From Anaerolineae bacterium (GTDB lineage Bacteria; Chloroflexota; Anaerolineae; 4572-78; J111): a DNA stretch of 64,000 nt. Positions within the stretch are counted from its first letter, which is position 1. Every line of letters begins with the position of its first letter. This document shows positions 7,109-15,883 of the stretch, piece after piece. Made by a program: the position numbers and the translations under genes. The stretch covers positions 1 through 64,000 of the forward strand of contig JAJVIM010000018.1 in the NCBI GenBank assembly GCA_022071955.1. Reading direction: 5' to 3'. Under the pieces are notes generated by a model. That model was not told the origin of the DNA. It searched no databases and was given only the letters and a program-made list of their open reading frames with translations.

Positions 7109-8512
7109 TTACACCGCCGAGAACGCGCCCACCAAACTACAGCGGCGGAAGCGGGTAAAAGTGCGGCAGGTGGTCATCCCCTCGCCGGTGCGGCCAGCAA
7201 TGGTGAAGCTGGTGTAACCTTCGCCGCCCCAGCCCAACCCGGCAAACGACGGTGCGTTTTTTACAAAAATGGTGGTGTTGATGGCTTTGCCAAACTCGCT
7301 CATGTGGTAAATGTTTGATGAGTGAATGATGGCCGAGTGATGCAGCCCCTCTTCCAACTCCACGGCCACTTCCACGGCTTCGGCAAAATCTTTCACGCGG
7401 ACCACGGCCAGCACCGGCATCATCATTTCGTGGCGGGCAAAGGGGTGGTCTTTATCCACCTCAACCACAATGGTTCGCAGCTCTTCATCGGCCTGAATGC
7501 CCATTTCGCTCAAAATGGCGCAGGCGTTTTTGCCAATGTAAAAGCGGTTGGGACCGTTGCGTTTTTCATTGAGCGTGACCGCCTCCAGTTGCGGCAGCAA
7601 TTTGGGATCGAGCACCAGCGCGTTGGCGTGGGTAAACGCCTCCAGCAGCCGGTCGGCGATGCCGGCGGTCACCACTACCTCTTTTTCCGAGGTGCAGGGC
7701 ATGTTGTTGTCAAACGAATGGCCGGCCACAATGTCGCGGGCCGCCTTTTCGGGGTCGGCGGTGTCATCCACCAGCACCGGGGGATTGCCCGCCGCCGCGC
7801 CGATGGCCCGTTTGCCGCTGCGCAGGGCCACATCGACCACGGGCGTGCCGCCGGTCACGCTCAGCAGAGCGATGCCGGGGTGAGTCATCAACTGGCCCAC
7901 GGTTTCAATGCTGGCCTGGCTGAGCGAAACAATCAGGTTGGGCGGCCCGCCAGCGTTTTCAATGGCTTCGTTGATCAGGTCGATCATCGTCAGCGACGAT
8001 TTGATCGCGCCGGGGTGGGGCGCAAAAAACACGGTATTGCCCGCTGAAAGCATGCTGATGGTGTTGTTGATAATGGTGGCGGTGGGGTTGGTGACGGGCG
8101 TGATCGACAGGATGGTGCCAAACGGCGCGCACTCTTCAATCATCAGGCCGTCGTCGCCCACGTAGGCGTCGGGGTTTAAAAATTCGGGGCCGGGCGTTTT
8201 CTCGGAGACCAGCAGGTGTTTGAGCACCTTGTCGGCCACGCGGCCCATGCCGGTTTCCTGCACCACCATTTGGGCCATTTTCTGGGCGCTTTCAATGCCC
8301 ACATTGCGGATGGCCTGGATAATGGCTTTGCGCTTGGCAATGCTGATCCGGTAGTATCGCTGCTGGGCCAGGTGAACCGCGTCCATTGCCGTGTCAATAC
8401 TGGCAAACACGCCGCGATACTGCGGGCTGCCGTTCAGCGACGGTTTGGGCTGTTCGAGTTGTTCCATAACCCGGCGCACAATTGCGTCAATCTGGGTGTC
8501 AAGTGCTTGCAT
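7109..8512 (-). CDS. pduP: CoA-acylating propionaldehyde dehydrogenase PduP
   Basis: 467 aa. Converts propionaldehyde, CoA and NAD+ to propionyl-CoA and NADH inside the microcompartment. The N-terminal amphipathic helix (residues about 4-20, LDTQIDAIVRRVMEQLEQ) is a typical encapsulation peptide, followed by a linker and the aldehyde dehydrogenase fold. The catalytic cysteine is C273 in NNMPCTSEKE. I start at the ATG at 8512 because GGGAGG lies seven bases upstream. The open frame reaches 8557, but the extra residues would displace the targeting helix. Repeat-rich intergenic DNA lies on both sides. Confidence 0.95.
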   Translation of the reverse strand: MQALDTQIDAIVRRVMEQLEQPKPSLNGSPQYRGVFASIDTAMDAVHLAQQRYYRISIAKRKAIIQAIRNVGIESAQKMAQMVVQETGMGRVADKVLKHLLVSEKTPGPEFLNPDAYVGDDGLMIEECAPFGTILSITPVTNPTATIINNTISMLSAGNTVFFAPHPGAIKSSLTMIDLINEAIENAGGPPNLIVSLSQASIETVGQLMTHPGIALLSVTGGTPVVDVALRSGKRAIGAAAGNPPVLVDDTADPEKAARDIVAGHSFDNNMPCTSEKEVVVTAGIADRLLEAFTHANALVLDPKLLPQLEAVTLNEKRNGPNRFYIGKNACAILSEMGIQADEELRTIVVEVDKDHPFARHEMMMPVLAVVRVKDFAEAVEVAVELEEGLHHSAIIHSSNIYHMSEFGKAINTTIFVKNAPSFAGLGWGGEGYTSFTIAGRTGEGMTTCRTFTRFRRCSLVGAFSAV

Positions 8513-8557
8513 AACAAACCTCCCGGTCTTGTCGTCTTTTGACGATAAGAATTTCAT

Positions 8558-8778
8558 GATTTTGGCATTGCGTGGTAATGCGTAATGCGGTAAGTGTCAC
8601 GGAATTTTCGCCACCACGCATCTGGCTGTGGCCGGTGGCCGGTGGCGAGTGGCGCGTTTTTACCCGTCACCCGCTACCCGCTACTCGCAACCTTTCCAAG
8701 TGGCGAAAATTAAATACACTAACATGCGTAATTCGTAATTTTTGTTTACGCATTACGGATTACGCATTAATTCTATTC
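8558..8778. repeat. AT-rich inverted and direct repeats between pduO and pduP
   Basis: About 220 bases without a gene. GCGTAATGCG, GCGTAATTCGTAATT and TACGCATTACGGATTACGCATTAA units can pair across the region, and CCGGTGGC-type short repeats lie between (about 8630-8680). This looks like an intergenic repeat cluster of the kind seen elsewhere in the window. No promoter is evident. Confidence 0.55.
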
Positions 8779-9759
8779 CTACAACGCGGCGACCATCGCC
8801 TGGGCCACGTCTACATCCTGCTCCACCGAGCCGCCGCTGACGCCAACCGCGCCCACCACCACGCCGTTCACTTTGAGCGGCAGGCCGCCGCCCACCAGCG
8901 TCAGGTTGGGAATATTTACATCGATGCCGTACAGCGGCTGGCCCGGCTGCGAGAGTTCGGCCAGTTGCTGGCTGGGAATGCGTACCGTGGCCGCGGTGTA
9001 CGCTTTGTGCGGGGCCAGGGTGACGCTCACTTCCAGCGCATCGTCCATCCGCCGCAGTTCGATGGGGTTGCCGCTGTTGTTAACCACTGCCAGCACCATC
9101 GGTACGCCGATTTCCTGCGCGCGTTTGATGCCGGCTTCTACCATTCGATCACAATCTTTTAACGTGAGCGCCATTTTATTGGCCTCCTTTGCCACCGAAA
9201 CTGGCTGTCCAATACTTTGCCTGACAACGTGCTCAACCTCGCGCTGCTCATCAATGCGAGCCATCACGTACAGCAGGTCAGACAGGCGGTTGACGTATTT
9301 GATCAGGATGGGGTTGATCTCTTCGGTGCGGTTGAGCGTCACCAAAAATCGCTCGGCGCGGCGCACGGTGGCGCGAGCCAGATCGAGCGCGCCGGCCGCC
9401 AACGACACACCCGGCCGCACAAAGCCGGTTTGGGGGAACTGTTCGGCCAGGTAATAATCCAGTTTGCGTTCCAGCCGGTCAACCTGTTCCTGCTTAACCC
9501 GGGGAATCTCAAACCTGGCCGGCTTGTCCGACGGGCGGGCGGCCACTTCGGCCATGACGTTGATCAATTCGCCCTGCAAGTCGATGATGTCGGCGCAAAT
9601 CTCGTCGTGATGAGTGGCGGCGCGGGCCATCCCCAGCGCCGAGGTTGCCTCATCGAGCGTGCCGTACACGTTGACCCGGGGGTCATCTTTGGCCACTCGG
9701 CCGCCGGCCAGCAGCGAGGTTTCGCCGGTATCGCCGCCGCGGGTGTAAATTCGGCTCAT
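8779..9759 (-). CDS. pduO: ATP:cob(I)alamin adenosyltransferase PduO (two-domain)
   Basis: 326 aa. Residues about 1-185 are the PduO-type adenosyltransferase: YTRGGDTGETSLLAGGRV for ATP binding, then RRAERF and NRLSDLLYVMAR near the cobalamin site. Residues about 193-326 are the GlcG/PduO C-terminal heme-binding-like domain (ALTLKDCDRMVEAG, GGGLPLKVNG, GAVGVSGG). It regenerates adenosylcobalamin for diol dehydratase using cob(I)alamin made by PduS. The start overlaps the pduN stop (TGATG). Full length like the Salmonella protein, so the fusion is normal. Confidence 0.95.
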   Translation of the reverse strand: MSRIYTRGGDTGETSLLAGGRVAKDDPRVNVYGTLDEATSALGMARAATHHDEICADIIDLQGELINVMAEVAARPSDKPARFEIPRVKQEQVDRLERKLDYYLAEQFPQTGFVRPGVSLAAGALDLARATVRRAERFLVTLNRTEEINPILIKYVNRLSDLLYVMARIDEQREVEHVVRQSIGQPVSVAKEANKMALTLKDCDRMVEAGIKRAQEIGVPMVLAVVNNSGNPIELRRMDDALEVSVTLAPHKAYTAATVRIPSQQLAELSQPGQPLYGIDVNIPNLTLVGGGLPLKVNGVVVGAVGVSGGSVEQDVDVAQAMVAAL

Positions 9760-10025
9760 CAGCGCACATCCACAGTATCAATCACGCCGATGATCGTCGC
9801 ATCGACGGGGGCTTTGCCGGGGTGCAGCGGCACGCGGGCCGCGCCGCCCAGCGCCACCAGCACCAGATCGCCCACGCCCGCGCCCACGGTGTCAATGGCC
9901 ACAAGTTCGTCCTGCACCTCTTCTGTGCCGGGTTTGAGCACCTGGATCACCATCAACGAATAGCCTACCAGATTTTCATCTTTGCGGGTGGATACCACAT
10001 TTCCAATAATTTTGGCAATACGCAT
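9759..10025 (-). CDS. pduN: Microcompartment vertex protein PduN (BMC-P)
   Basis: 88-aa pentameric shell vertex protein of the EutN/CcmL family, needed to close the icosahedral shell. It begins MRIAKIIGNVVSTRK and has the family segment GYSLMVIQ, then AIDTVGAGVGDLVLVALGGAAR. It ends with ATIIGVIDTVDV. The ribosome site AGGAG lies seven bases upstream. The next gene, pduO, overlaps its stop codon. Confidence 0.94.
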   Translation of the reverse strand: MRIAKIIGNVVSTRKDENLVGYSLMVIQVLKPGTEEVQDELVAIDTVGAGVGDLVLVALGGAARVPLHPGKAPVDATIIGVIDTVDVR

Positions 10026-10040
10026 AAGTGGCTCCTTGTA

Positions 10041-10847
10041 CTAACTCTCAAACACAATCTTCAACTTCAGCCGATTGGCCGTTTCACGGGCCAGCGGCGT
10101 AAAACGGGCGCTCGGCGGTACGGAAATGGAAGCGCAAGCAGGAAGAGTTAACAGGTCGCTGTGGGTAATGATGGGTGTACCGCCAGAGCTAACCAACGGA
10201 ATAACCGGCGACGAGACAGCCATTGTTTGAGGAGAATCTGGTGGCGTCGATTGAACTGATAAGCCTAGCAATCGCGCCTCGACCGTCGCCAGAAAATCCG
10301 GCTCACCAACTAATTCAATACCAAACGTGGCCAACGTATCCAGATTTTTGGCCATCGTGTCTTTCAAAGGGGTGGCGACGCCCGGCTGCGCGCCAAATAC
10401 CCGCCCGCCGTTGCCGTAGGGGTCGGCCCCATCCCGGATGGCGATCACCCGTTTGCCGGCCAGCAGCGAGCCGAGCACCAGCGTCGAAATGAGCGTGTCC
10501 ATCAAGCCCTGGGCCAGCCGGGCGGCGGTATTCATCGACAGGGTGGGCACCAGCACCAGATCGGTTTGCCGGGCCACGCCGGGGGCATCGAGCCAGGTGT
10601 TGGGCAGGATGATGTTTTTTGCGCCGGCTCGTTGGGCCTGTTCCGGGGTGATAATATTCACCGCCGACGGGGTGAAAACCACGGTCAGCTCGTGGCCGCG
10701 GCCGGCCAGCAGTTTGATGGTTTCCATACCGGCTACAAAACCGGTGCTGGCCCCGCTAAACAGCATCAGCACGTTTTGCGCCGGGGCCTTGGCCCGCAGT
10801 TCGGCGATCACCTGTTTTACAATTTCAATGAGTCGTGCCCTGTCCAC
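10041..10847 (-). CDS. Microcompartment-associated flavoprotein (HFCD-like)
   Basis: About 268 aa. The fold resembles the flavodoxin-like HFCD/phosphopantothenoylcysteine-decarboxylase flavoproteins: VLMLFSGASTGF, an ELTVVFTPSAVNII strand, then PNTWLDAP, LVLVPTLSMNTAARLAQG and VIAIRDGADPYG. A GTG at 10847 with AAAGGA seven bases upstream gives an N terminus DRARLIEIVKQVIAELR, an amphipathic helix like an encapsulation peptide. The frame extends to an ATG at 10883, but those codons run into a dispersed repeat. Such flavoproteins occur in some BMC operons with unproven roles, perhaps flavin-dependent cofactor or thiol chemistry. Function inferred from position only. Confidence 0.72.
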   Translation of the reverse strand: MDRARLIEIVKQVIAELRAKAPAQNVLMLFSGASTGFVAGMETIKLLAGRGHELTVVFTPSAVNIITPEQAQRAGAKNIILPNTWLDAPGVARQTDLVLVPTLSMNTAARLAQGLMDTLISTLVLGSLLAGKRVIAIRDGADPYGNGGRVFGAQPGVATPLKDTMAKNLDTLATFGIELVGEPDFLATVEARLLGLSVQSTPPDSPQTMAVSSPVIPLVSSGGTPIITHSDLLTLPACASISVPPSARFTPLARETANRLKLKIVFES

Positions 10848-10880
10848 AAGCAAATCCTTTGTTACGATCTCTGTTTGACC

Positions 10881-10918
10881 CATCCCCCCTGTCAGGGGGA
10901 GGGGTTAGGGGAGGGGGT
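10881..10918. repeat. Dispersed C/G-tract hairpin repeat, copy 2
   Basis: CCCCCCTGTCAGGGGG followed by GGGGTTAGGGGAGGGGG, the same family as 71-110, lying between pduL and the flavoprotein gene. It may form an RNA hairpin within the operon transcript. Confidence 0.55.
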
Positions 10919-10976
10919 AAATTTTGCCATAAAATTTGTTCACGGTTAAGTGCGGCGCTACCAATCCTGTCTATTT

Positions 10977-11684
10977 CTACAAAATAATCGTGCCCATTTG
11001 CCCGGTGCGGATGAGGCAGGCATTGCCCTCGTCCGTGTCCAGGTGAACTTCGGTGCGCCAGCCGGCTTTGACCCGCACCAGAATATCGTCAAACGTCACC
11101 GGCCGCGGCCCATCGATGCGCAGTTTCACGGTGTCGCCGGCTTTCACGCCCCAGTCGGCGGCGGTCACATCGCTCAGGTGGATGTGCCGGCGGGCCAAAA
11201 ACGCGCCGCCGCCTTCGCCGCCGGGCAGGGTGATCACCCCCTGCGGTCCCACCAGCGTGACCGGCTGGGTGTTTGGTTCCGCGCCGTCGGTGCAAACGGG
11301 CAGTTTCAGCCCCAACGCGATGGCCTCACTTTGGGCCAGCTCCACCTGCGAAAAGGGCCGGGTGGGGCCGAGCACGCGCACTTTTTCAAGGCAGCGTTTG
11401 TGGCCCACCACCATCACCTGCTCGTTGGCGGCAAAATACCCTTTTTGGTACAGCTCGTGATACACGCCAAGCTGGTGGCCTTTGCCAAACAAAATTTCCA
11501 GGTGTTCCTGGCACAAATGCAGGTGGCGCACCGAAATGCCAATCGGCACCTGCACCTGACGCGTGCCGTTCATCGGCACAGGTTTGGGTTCGCCGCCGCC
11601 GTTTTTTTCCAGCAGGCGGCGCAGCACTTCCTGCGCCATTTTTTCAACATTGACCGTTCCGGGTTTAAATTGAGCAACTGTCAC
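10977..11684 (-). CDS. pduL: Phosphate propanoyltransferase PduL
   Basis: 235 aa. Converts propionyl-CoA and phosphate to propionyl-phosphate, regenerating CoA inside the compartment. It has two beta-barrel PduL domains with the metal-binding motifs VRHLHLCQEHLEILFG and ARRHIHLSDVTAADWGV. The N-terminal helix (NVEKMAQEVLRRLLEK) followed by a Gly/Pro linker is an encapsulation peptide. The start is a GTG with GGAGG seven bases upstream. No propionate kinase (pduW) is present in the window, so propionyl-phosphate must be used by a kinase elsewhere. Confidence 0.94.
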   Translation of the reverse strand: MTVAQFKPGTVNVEKMAQEVLRRLLEKNGGGEPKPVPMNGTRQVQVPIGISVRHLHLCQEHLEILFGKGHQLGVYHELYQKGYFAANEQVMVVGHKRCLEKVRVLGPTRPFSQVELAQSEAIALGLKLPVCTDGAEPNTQPVTLVGPQGVITLPGGEGGGAFLARRHIHLSDVTAADWGVKAGDTVKLRIDGPRPVTFDDILVRVKAGWRTEVHLDTDEGNACLIRTGQMGTIIL

Positions 11685-11723
11685 GGTTTTCCTCCACGGC
11701 TTTGAAATGGACCGGCGTCAGCC

Positions 11724-12218
11724 TCAGGCTTGCTCGCCCGGAGTTTCTGGCCCGGCGGCGGGAGCAGGCGGTTCGGTGGGTTCAGGTTGGGCGGGTTCGG
11801 GTTTGGGTGGGGCCGGTTTGGCCGCCTTTTTGGGCCGGCTCGTTTTGGGCTTGGGCGCCGGTTTAGCCGGGGTCGCTTTGGATTTTGGCGCCGATTTGGC
11901 CGGAGCCTTTTTGGCCGGCTCGGCGACGCCTTTGCCGCGGGTTAAGCTGTGAATCAGCGGCTCAATTTCGGTGTGCGGCCGGGCGATAATGTTGGTTGAG
12001 GCTACCCGTCCAATCCGCGCCGCCGCAGCCGAGCCGGCAGCGATGGCCGCTTTAACCGCGCCCACATCGCCGACGACTTTAACGGTGATCATTCCGCCGC
12101 CCTTGCTGTTTTCGTAGCCCAGCAGGGTTACGTTGGCGGCTTTGGTGGCGGCGTCGGCCGCTTCAATGGCGGCGGCCAGGCCGATGGTTTCAATCAATCC
12201 GAGTGCTTTTGTACTCAT
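11724..12218 (-). CDS. BMC-H shell protein with long basic Pro/Ala/Lys tail
   Basis: 164 aa. Residues 1-90 are a normal hexameric BMC domain (ALGLIETIGLAAAIEAAD start, then [13 protein letters not shown] and ASTNIIARPH), closest to PduA/PduJ. Residues about 98-164 are a low-complexity tail rich in Lys, Ala and Pro (AKKAPAKSAPKSKATPAKPA and similar), turning Glu/Pro-rich at the end. PduK of enteric bacteria also has a C-terminal extension, but with cysteines; none are present here. The tail may bind cargo, nucleic acid or neighbouring compartments (inference). The start overlaps the pduH stop as ATGA. Confidence 0.87.
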   Translation of the reverse strand: MSTKALGLIETIGLAAAIEAADAATKAANVTLLGYENSKGGGMITVKVVGDVGAVKAAIAAGSAAAARIGRVASTNIIARPHTEIEPLIHSLTRGKGVAEPAKKAPAKSAPKSKATPAKPAPKPKTSRPKKAAKPAPPKPEPAQPEPTEPPAPAAGPETPGEQA

Positions 12219-12748
12219 AGCAATCCTCTCTCTTTGATAATTCGGGCCACGATTTTGGCGATGGCTTGCACCAGGGCCGGGTCTGGCTCAGAATTAGCTT
12301 TTTTCGGTTCCGCTGCCCGTGTCCGGCGCGGTTTGGCTGCCGGCGGCTCCGGTTCCAGTTCAAACCGGAACGGCAGGCGGATGATCAACCGGGCGGCGTT
12401 GCTGCCGGCCAGCCGGCAGTAGGGCAAAAAATCCGGCCCGGCGTCAAACGTGATAACCGGCTGGTGGGCCGGCATGTGCAGTTCGTGTACGGCCACCGCA
12501 CTGGCCGAAACGCCCACGCCCACGCCAAAACGAGAACTGGTGGCCGCTTCGTAGGCCAACGCTGCGGCATCGCTGCCGGCAACGGAAACCTGCCGGCAGG
12601 GCACGCCGTCTTCTTCCGCGCCGATGGCCACAAAACGAAAGTGGCGGTCGTCAACGCCGGAGGCCAGAGCCACGTGAATGGCCGGCTGTTCGTCGCTGGC
12701 GGCGGTCAGGCTGCGGGGTTTAACCACCGCTTCGCTGGCTTCGCTCAT
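12215..12748 (-). CDS. pduH: Diol dehydratase reactivase small subunit PduH
   Basis: 177 aa, clearly longer than the usual length of about 120. Residues about 20-128 match the small reactivase subunit (PAIHVALASGVDD, then FGVGVGVS, GSNAARLIIRLPF). It acts with PduG to release damaged cobalamin from diol dehydratase. The extra C terminus has a Pro/Lys linker (130-155) and a terminal amphipathic helix (ALVQAIAKIVARIIKERGLL) resembling an encapsulation peptide, normally N-terminal and on other proteins. It overlaps pduG upstream and the shell gene downstream by four bases each. Confidence 0.88.
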   Translation of the reverse strand: MSEASEAVVKPRSLTAASDEQPAIHVALASGVDDRHFRFVAIGAEEDGVPCRQVSVAGSDAAALAYEAATSSRFGVGVGVSASAVAVHELHMPAHQPVITFDAGPDFLPYCRLAGSNAARLIIRLPFRFELEPEPPAAKPRRTRAAEPKKANSEPDPALVQAIAKIVARIIKERGLL

Positions 12749-14583
12749 CGGCCTGCCCTTTGCCGTTCAAAATAGCTCAGCACCAGCCCGGTAGCCACCG
12801 CGTTGAGCGGCCCTTCTGTGCCGCGAATGTTGGCTGTGCCGGCCACAATGCCAAAGGCGGCCAGCCGCTCAACCAGCATGTGCGACAGCTCAAAATCGTT
12901 GCCGGAGCCGCCGACAATGGCCACAAAATCAATCAGGCGGATGTTGCCGCCGGGGGCCACGGCTTGCAGGGCGCGCAGGCTGTTGCGCATAAACACTTTT
13001 TGTTTGGCCTCGCGGCGCACAGCGCGGATGCGCTCCAGCGAATGATCGGTTTGGATGGGCAACAGATCGCCGTTGCCGCGCACCAGCGCCACCCGCCCAA
13101 ACAGGCGCGGGTCCAGCGGCTCGTTAAAAAAGCTGACCGCGTTGTCTTCGGTGCGGATGTGAAACAGGCTTTCAACTTTGGCCAGCGGATAAAATTTGAT
13201 TTGTTCGGCCACATCGTAATTCTCAAGGCCGAGTTCGGTGTTGATCAGCAGGCTGACCATGTTGCCCGCGCCGGCCAGGTGCATGCTGCGCACCGGCTCG
13301 CCCGGGCGTAAAATGGCCGCGTCGGTGGAACCGGCCCCCAAATCCAGAATGGCCAGCGGGGTGCTGATGCCGGGCGTGGTCAGCGTGCCCAAAATGGCCA
13401 TATTGGCCTCAACGCCGCCCAACTCTACCGGCACGCCGATTTCATCGGACAGGGCGCGAGCCACGCGTTCCATCAGCAGCCGGTCGGTGTTGACCATCGC
13501 CGCCAGCCCCACCGCGTTTTCCATCGAAAATTCCTGGGCCAGTCCGCCCGAAACCCGCTGCGGCACCAAACAATCAACGGCCAGAATATCGCGGATGCTG
13601 ATCTCGGCCATCGGCTTTTCGGTCATTTCGCTCATGGTTTGGCGCACACGCTCAATCATCCCGCCCACGTTGGTGCCGGATTCGCCGGTAACGTTGGTCA
13701 GCGGCTGGGCTTTGCTCACCTCATCCATAATGGCGTCAGCGCCGCTGTCGATGCCGACGCACAAGGTTTGGCGCTCGCCGATGAGGGTGAGCGCGCCGGC
13801 CGGAATGCGCCGGCTTTGCACGTCGCCGGCGGGGGTGCGGATAACCACCGCCGAACGCAGCCCGATCAGCGCCTTGGCAATGGGGATGATCATGCTGGTT
13901 TCTTCGGGGGTCAGCTCAAAGACGGTGGCGATGCCGTAGGGGTTGCTCAACTGGCGGATGACGTGGCCTTTGGGCGCAACTTCAACCGCGGCCAGCATGT
14001 GCAGCGGCACGTGGTCAATCAACTGCACTTCATCAACAAAGGGCAGCACTTTGGGCAGCCGGTTGGCAATCAGCACGCCATCGTCAGACTGGACAATTCC
14101 GCCCTGCACATCGACGCCAAATTCCATCGCGCGGTTGATCATCGAGGCGGCAATTTCAAAATCGTAACCTTTGGGGATGATGACGATGACTTTTTCGCCG
14201 CGCTTCACATCCACCAGCTCTTCAATCAAAATGGTCTGGCCCACGCCGATGCCCACCCCGCCGGGCGAGACCGGGTTGTGGCCGATCATTGTTGATTCGG
14301 TGATGATGGTTTCGGTGATGGTTTCCATCGCAATATCACCGATAACCGGTGTGGCCTCGTTGAGCAGGACCAGGTTGATGTCGCGCAGGCCAATGCCGGC
14401 GGTGGCCACGGCGTCTTGCAGGCCGTAAACAATGCCGGGCAGGTTGCTCAGCGTGCCTTTGATGCCGGTGGTACTGACCCGGCTGGAGGCCAGCCAGCGC
14501 GGGGTGGAACTGGTGGGGGTAATTTCGGCCAGCGCGATTTCAGTTGTGGAGTTGCCAACATCAATACCAGCGATAATGCTCAC
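12745..14583 (-). CDS. pduG: Diol dehydratase reactivase large subunit PduG
   Basis: About 612 aa, normal for the family. ATP-dependent chaperone-like ATPase of the actin/Hsp70 fold that exchanges inactivated cobalamin on PduCDE. The phosphate-1 motif AGIDVGNSTTEIALAEI is at the N terminus, and the second phosphate motif LAILDLGAGSTDAAIL lies in the C-terminal half. I choose a GTG at 14583 with AAAGG upstream, giving MSIIAGIDVGNS. A TTG two codons earlier is possible. Its stop overlaps the pduH start (ATGA). A strong hairpin precedes it. Confidence 0.94.
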   Translation of the reverse strand: MSIIAGIDVGNSTTEIALAEITPTSSTPRWLASSRVSTTGIKGTLSNLPGIVYGLQDAVATAGIGLRDINLVLLNEATPVIGDIAMETITETIITESTMIGHNPVSPGGVGIGVGQTILIEELVDVKRGEKVIVIIPKGYDFEIAASMINRAMEFGVDVQGGIVQSDDGVLIANRLPKVLPFVDEVQLIDHVPLHMLAAVEVAPKGHVIRQLSNPYGIATVFELTPEETSMIIPIAKALIGLRSAVVIRTPAGDVQSRRIPAGALTLIGERQTLCVGIDSGADAIMDEVSKAQPLTNVTGESGTNVGGMIERVRQTMSEMTEKPMAEISIRDILAVDCLVPQRVSGGLAQEFSMENAVGLAAMVNTDRLLMERVARALSDEIGVPVELGGVEANMAILGTLTTPGISTPLAILDLGAGSTDAAILRPGEPVRSMHLAGAGNMVSLLINTELGLENYDVAEQIKFYPLAKVESLFHIRTEDNAVSFFNEPLDPRLFGRVALVRGNGDLLPIQTDHSLERIRAVRREAKQKVFMRNSLRALQAVAPGGNIRLIDFVAIVGGSGNDFELSHMLVERLAAFGIVAGTANIRGTEGPLNAVATGLVLSYFERQRAGR

Positions 14584-14610
14584 AAGCAATACCTTTCATC
14601 CGGGGGTGCC

Positions 14611-14644
14611 GTCCCGCCGCCATCCACGCGGACGGCGGCGGGAC
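14611..14644 (-). promoter_or_regulatory. Intercistronic hairpin between pduE and pduG
   Basis: Perfect 11-bp arms GTCCCGCCGCC and GGCGGCGGGAC with a 12-nt loop and no T run. It is unlikely to terminate fully and could protect the highly expressed diol dehydratase mRNA or lower reactivase expression. Confidence 0.5.
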
Positions 14645-14671
14645 TCACAATTGGGTTAATCCCAATCAAAC

Positions 14672-15184
14672 TCAGGCGTCTTCCTTCAGGCGTTTGCGTT
14701 TGGCGTACACCTGGCAGGCTTCGCGGACAAAGTTGGCGCAGATTTTAGCGCCGTATTTGTTTTCCAGCTCGTCGGCGATGGCCGCCAGCTCTTCGCGGCT
14801 GGAGCGATACGGCCGCAGGGCGTTGTAGATTTCCAGAATGCGGTCATCCGGCACGGCCGTCAGTTCGGCGGCGCGGCGCATGTTGGCGGCCAACTGCGGG
14901 CGGCCAATGCTTTCGGCAATCTGGGCCTGGTATTCCAGCGTTTGCGGCGTAATGCGCACTTCTTCGGCCTTGATTTCGCCGCTGACAAGCGCCTGCACGG
15001 TGATGTCATTCAGCGATTTGCCGGTGGCGGTTTTCACCAGCTCGGGCCGTTTTTCAGCCATCGGGTAATCAGATTTGTAGCTGAGCTTGCCGTTGGTCGA
15101 GGCCGGCGCGGCGGGTTTGGCGCCGCCGTTCATCTCTTTGAGCACTTCCTGCACGATGGCAGCGATCATATCTTGTTGAGACAT
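14672..15184 (-). CDS. pduE: Propanediol dehydratase small subunit PduE
   Basis: 170 aa. Small subunit of adenosylcobalamin-dependent 1,2-propanediol dehydratase. The conserved part includes YPMAEKRPELV, LNDITVQALVSGEI, RITPQTLEYQAQIAE and the C-terminal RPYRSSREELAAIADEL. The N-terminal helix QQDMIAAIVQEVLKEM plus a Gly/Ala linker resembles an encapsulation peptide. GGAGG lies just upstream of the ATG. It follows pduD by 13 bases. Confidence 0.95.
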   Translation of the reverse strand: MSQQDMIAAIVQEVLKEMNGGAKPAAPASTNGKLSYKSDYPMAEKRPELVKTATGKSLNDITVQALVSGEIKAEEVRITPQTLEYQAQIAESIGRPQLAANMRRAAELTAVPDDRILEIYNALRPYRSSREELAAIADELENKYGAKICANFVREACQVYAKRKRLKEDA

Positions 15185-15197
15185 TTTTTCCTCCAGC

Positions 15198-15857
15198 CTA
15201 CTTAAACTTCACTTCAAGTTCGACGGGTTTGGCGCCGGGCTGCACAAAGCTGGTTTCGCGGATGTGGAACACCGCCGCAATAGCCTGGTACTTGGGCCGA
15301 GCCATCTGGTCGTTCTTTTGGGGTACGGGTTGGGGCGATTCGCCTTTGGCGTAGCGGGCGGCGTTGCTGCCGATCAGCCGGTAGGTTTCCAGATCGATGA
15401 CCGGGGCCTGCGGGAACAACTCAATGTTTTGCAGGGGGGCCAGGTCTTTCTGGTGGATGAGGCTGGTGCCGCGTGATTGCAGCGGGATGGCAATGCCCGA
15501 GCCGCTCAGTTCTGCGCCGCGTTTGCCCACAAAAGCCAGGTCAATGGTGTGTTTTACGCGGATCACGCGCGGCACCATGCCCTGTTCTTCAATGCCGGCC
15601 ATTACTTCTCGCAGCACTTTGGCGTGCGGGATGCCGGTGATGGTGCGCATTTTCAGCTTGTCGCCAAAGGCCGGAGCCAGCGCGATCACCACTTCTTTGG
15701 GGTTGGTGCCTTTTTTGGCTTCGCCCACTTCCCGCAATTCTACTTTTTCAACCGGTTCATCTGATACGCTGGGGGCCGCACCATTGCCGCTTTTGGCCAT
15801 CTGGGCAACGATTTCTGCCACAACGCTCCGAACCATTTCTTCAGTAATCTGTGTCAT
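15198..15857 (-). CDS. pduD: Propanediol dehydratase medium subunit PduD
   Basis: 219 aa. Medium subunit of diol dehydratase, contributing to the cobalamin site. The N-terminal helix [20 protein letters not shown] matches known PduD targeting peptides. The core has [54 protein letters not shown] and [22 protein letters not shown] upstream supports the ATG. It lies between pduC and pduE, as in all pdu operons. Confidence 0.95.
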   Translation of the reverse strand: MTQITEEMVRSVVAEIVAQMAKSGNGAAPSVSDEPVEKVELREVGEAKKGTNPKEVVIALAPAFGDKLKMRTITGIPHAKVLREVMAGIEEQGMVPRVIRVKHTIDLAFVGKRGAELSGSGIAIPLQSRGTSLIHQKDLAPLQNIELFPQAPVIDLETYRLIGSNAARYAKGESPQPVPQKNDQMARPKYQAIAAVFHIRETSFVQPGAKPVELEVKFK

Positions 15858-15883
15858 GGTCTAGACTCCTTGTTGGGTATGCC

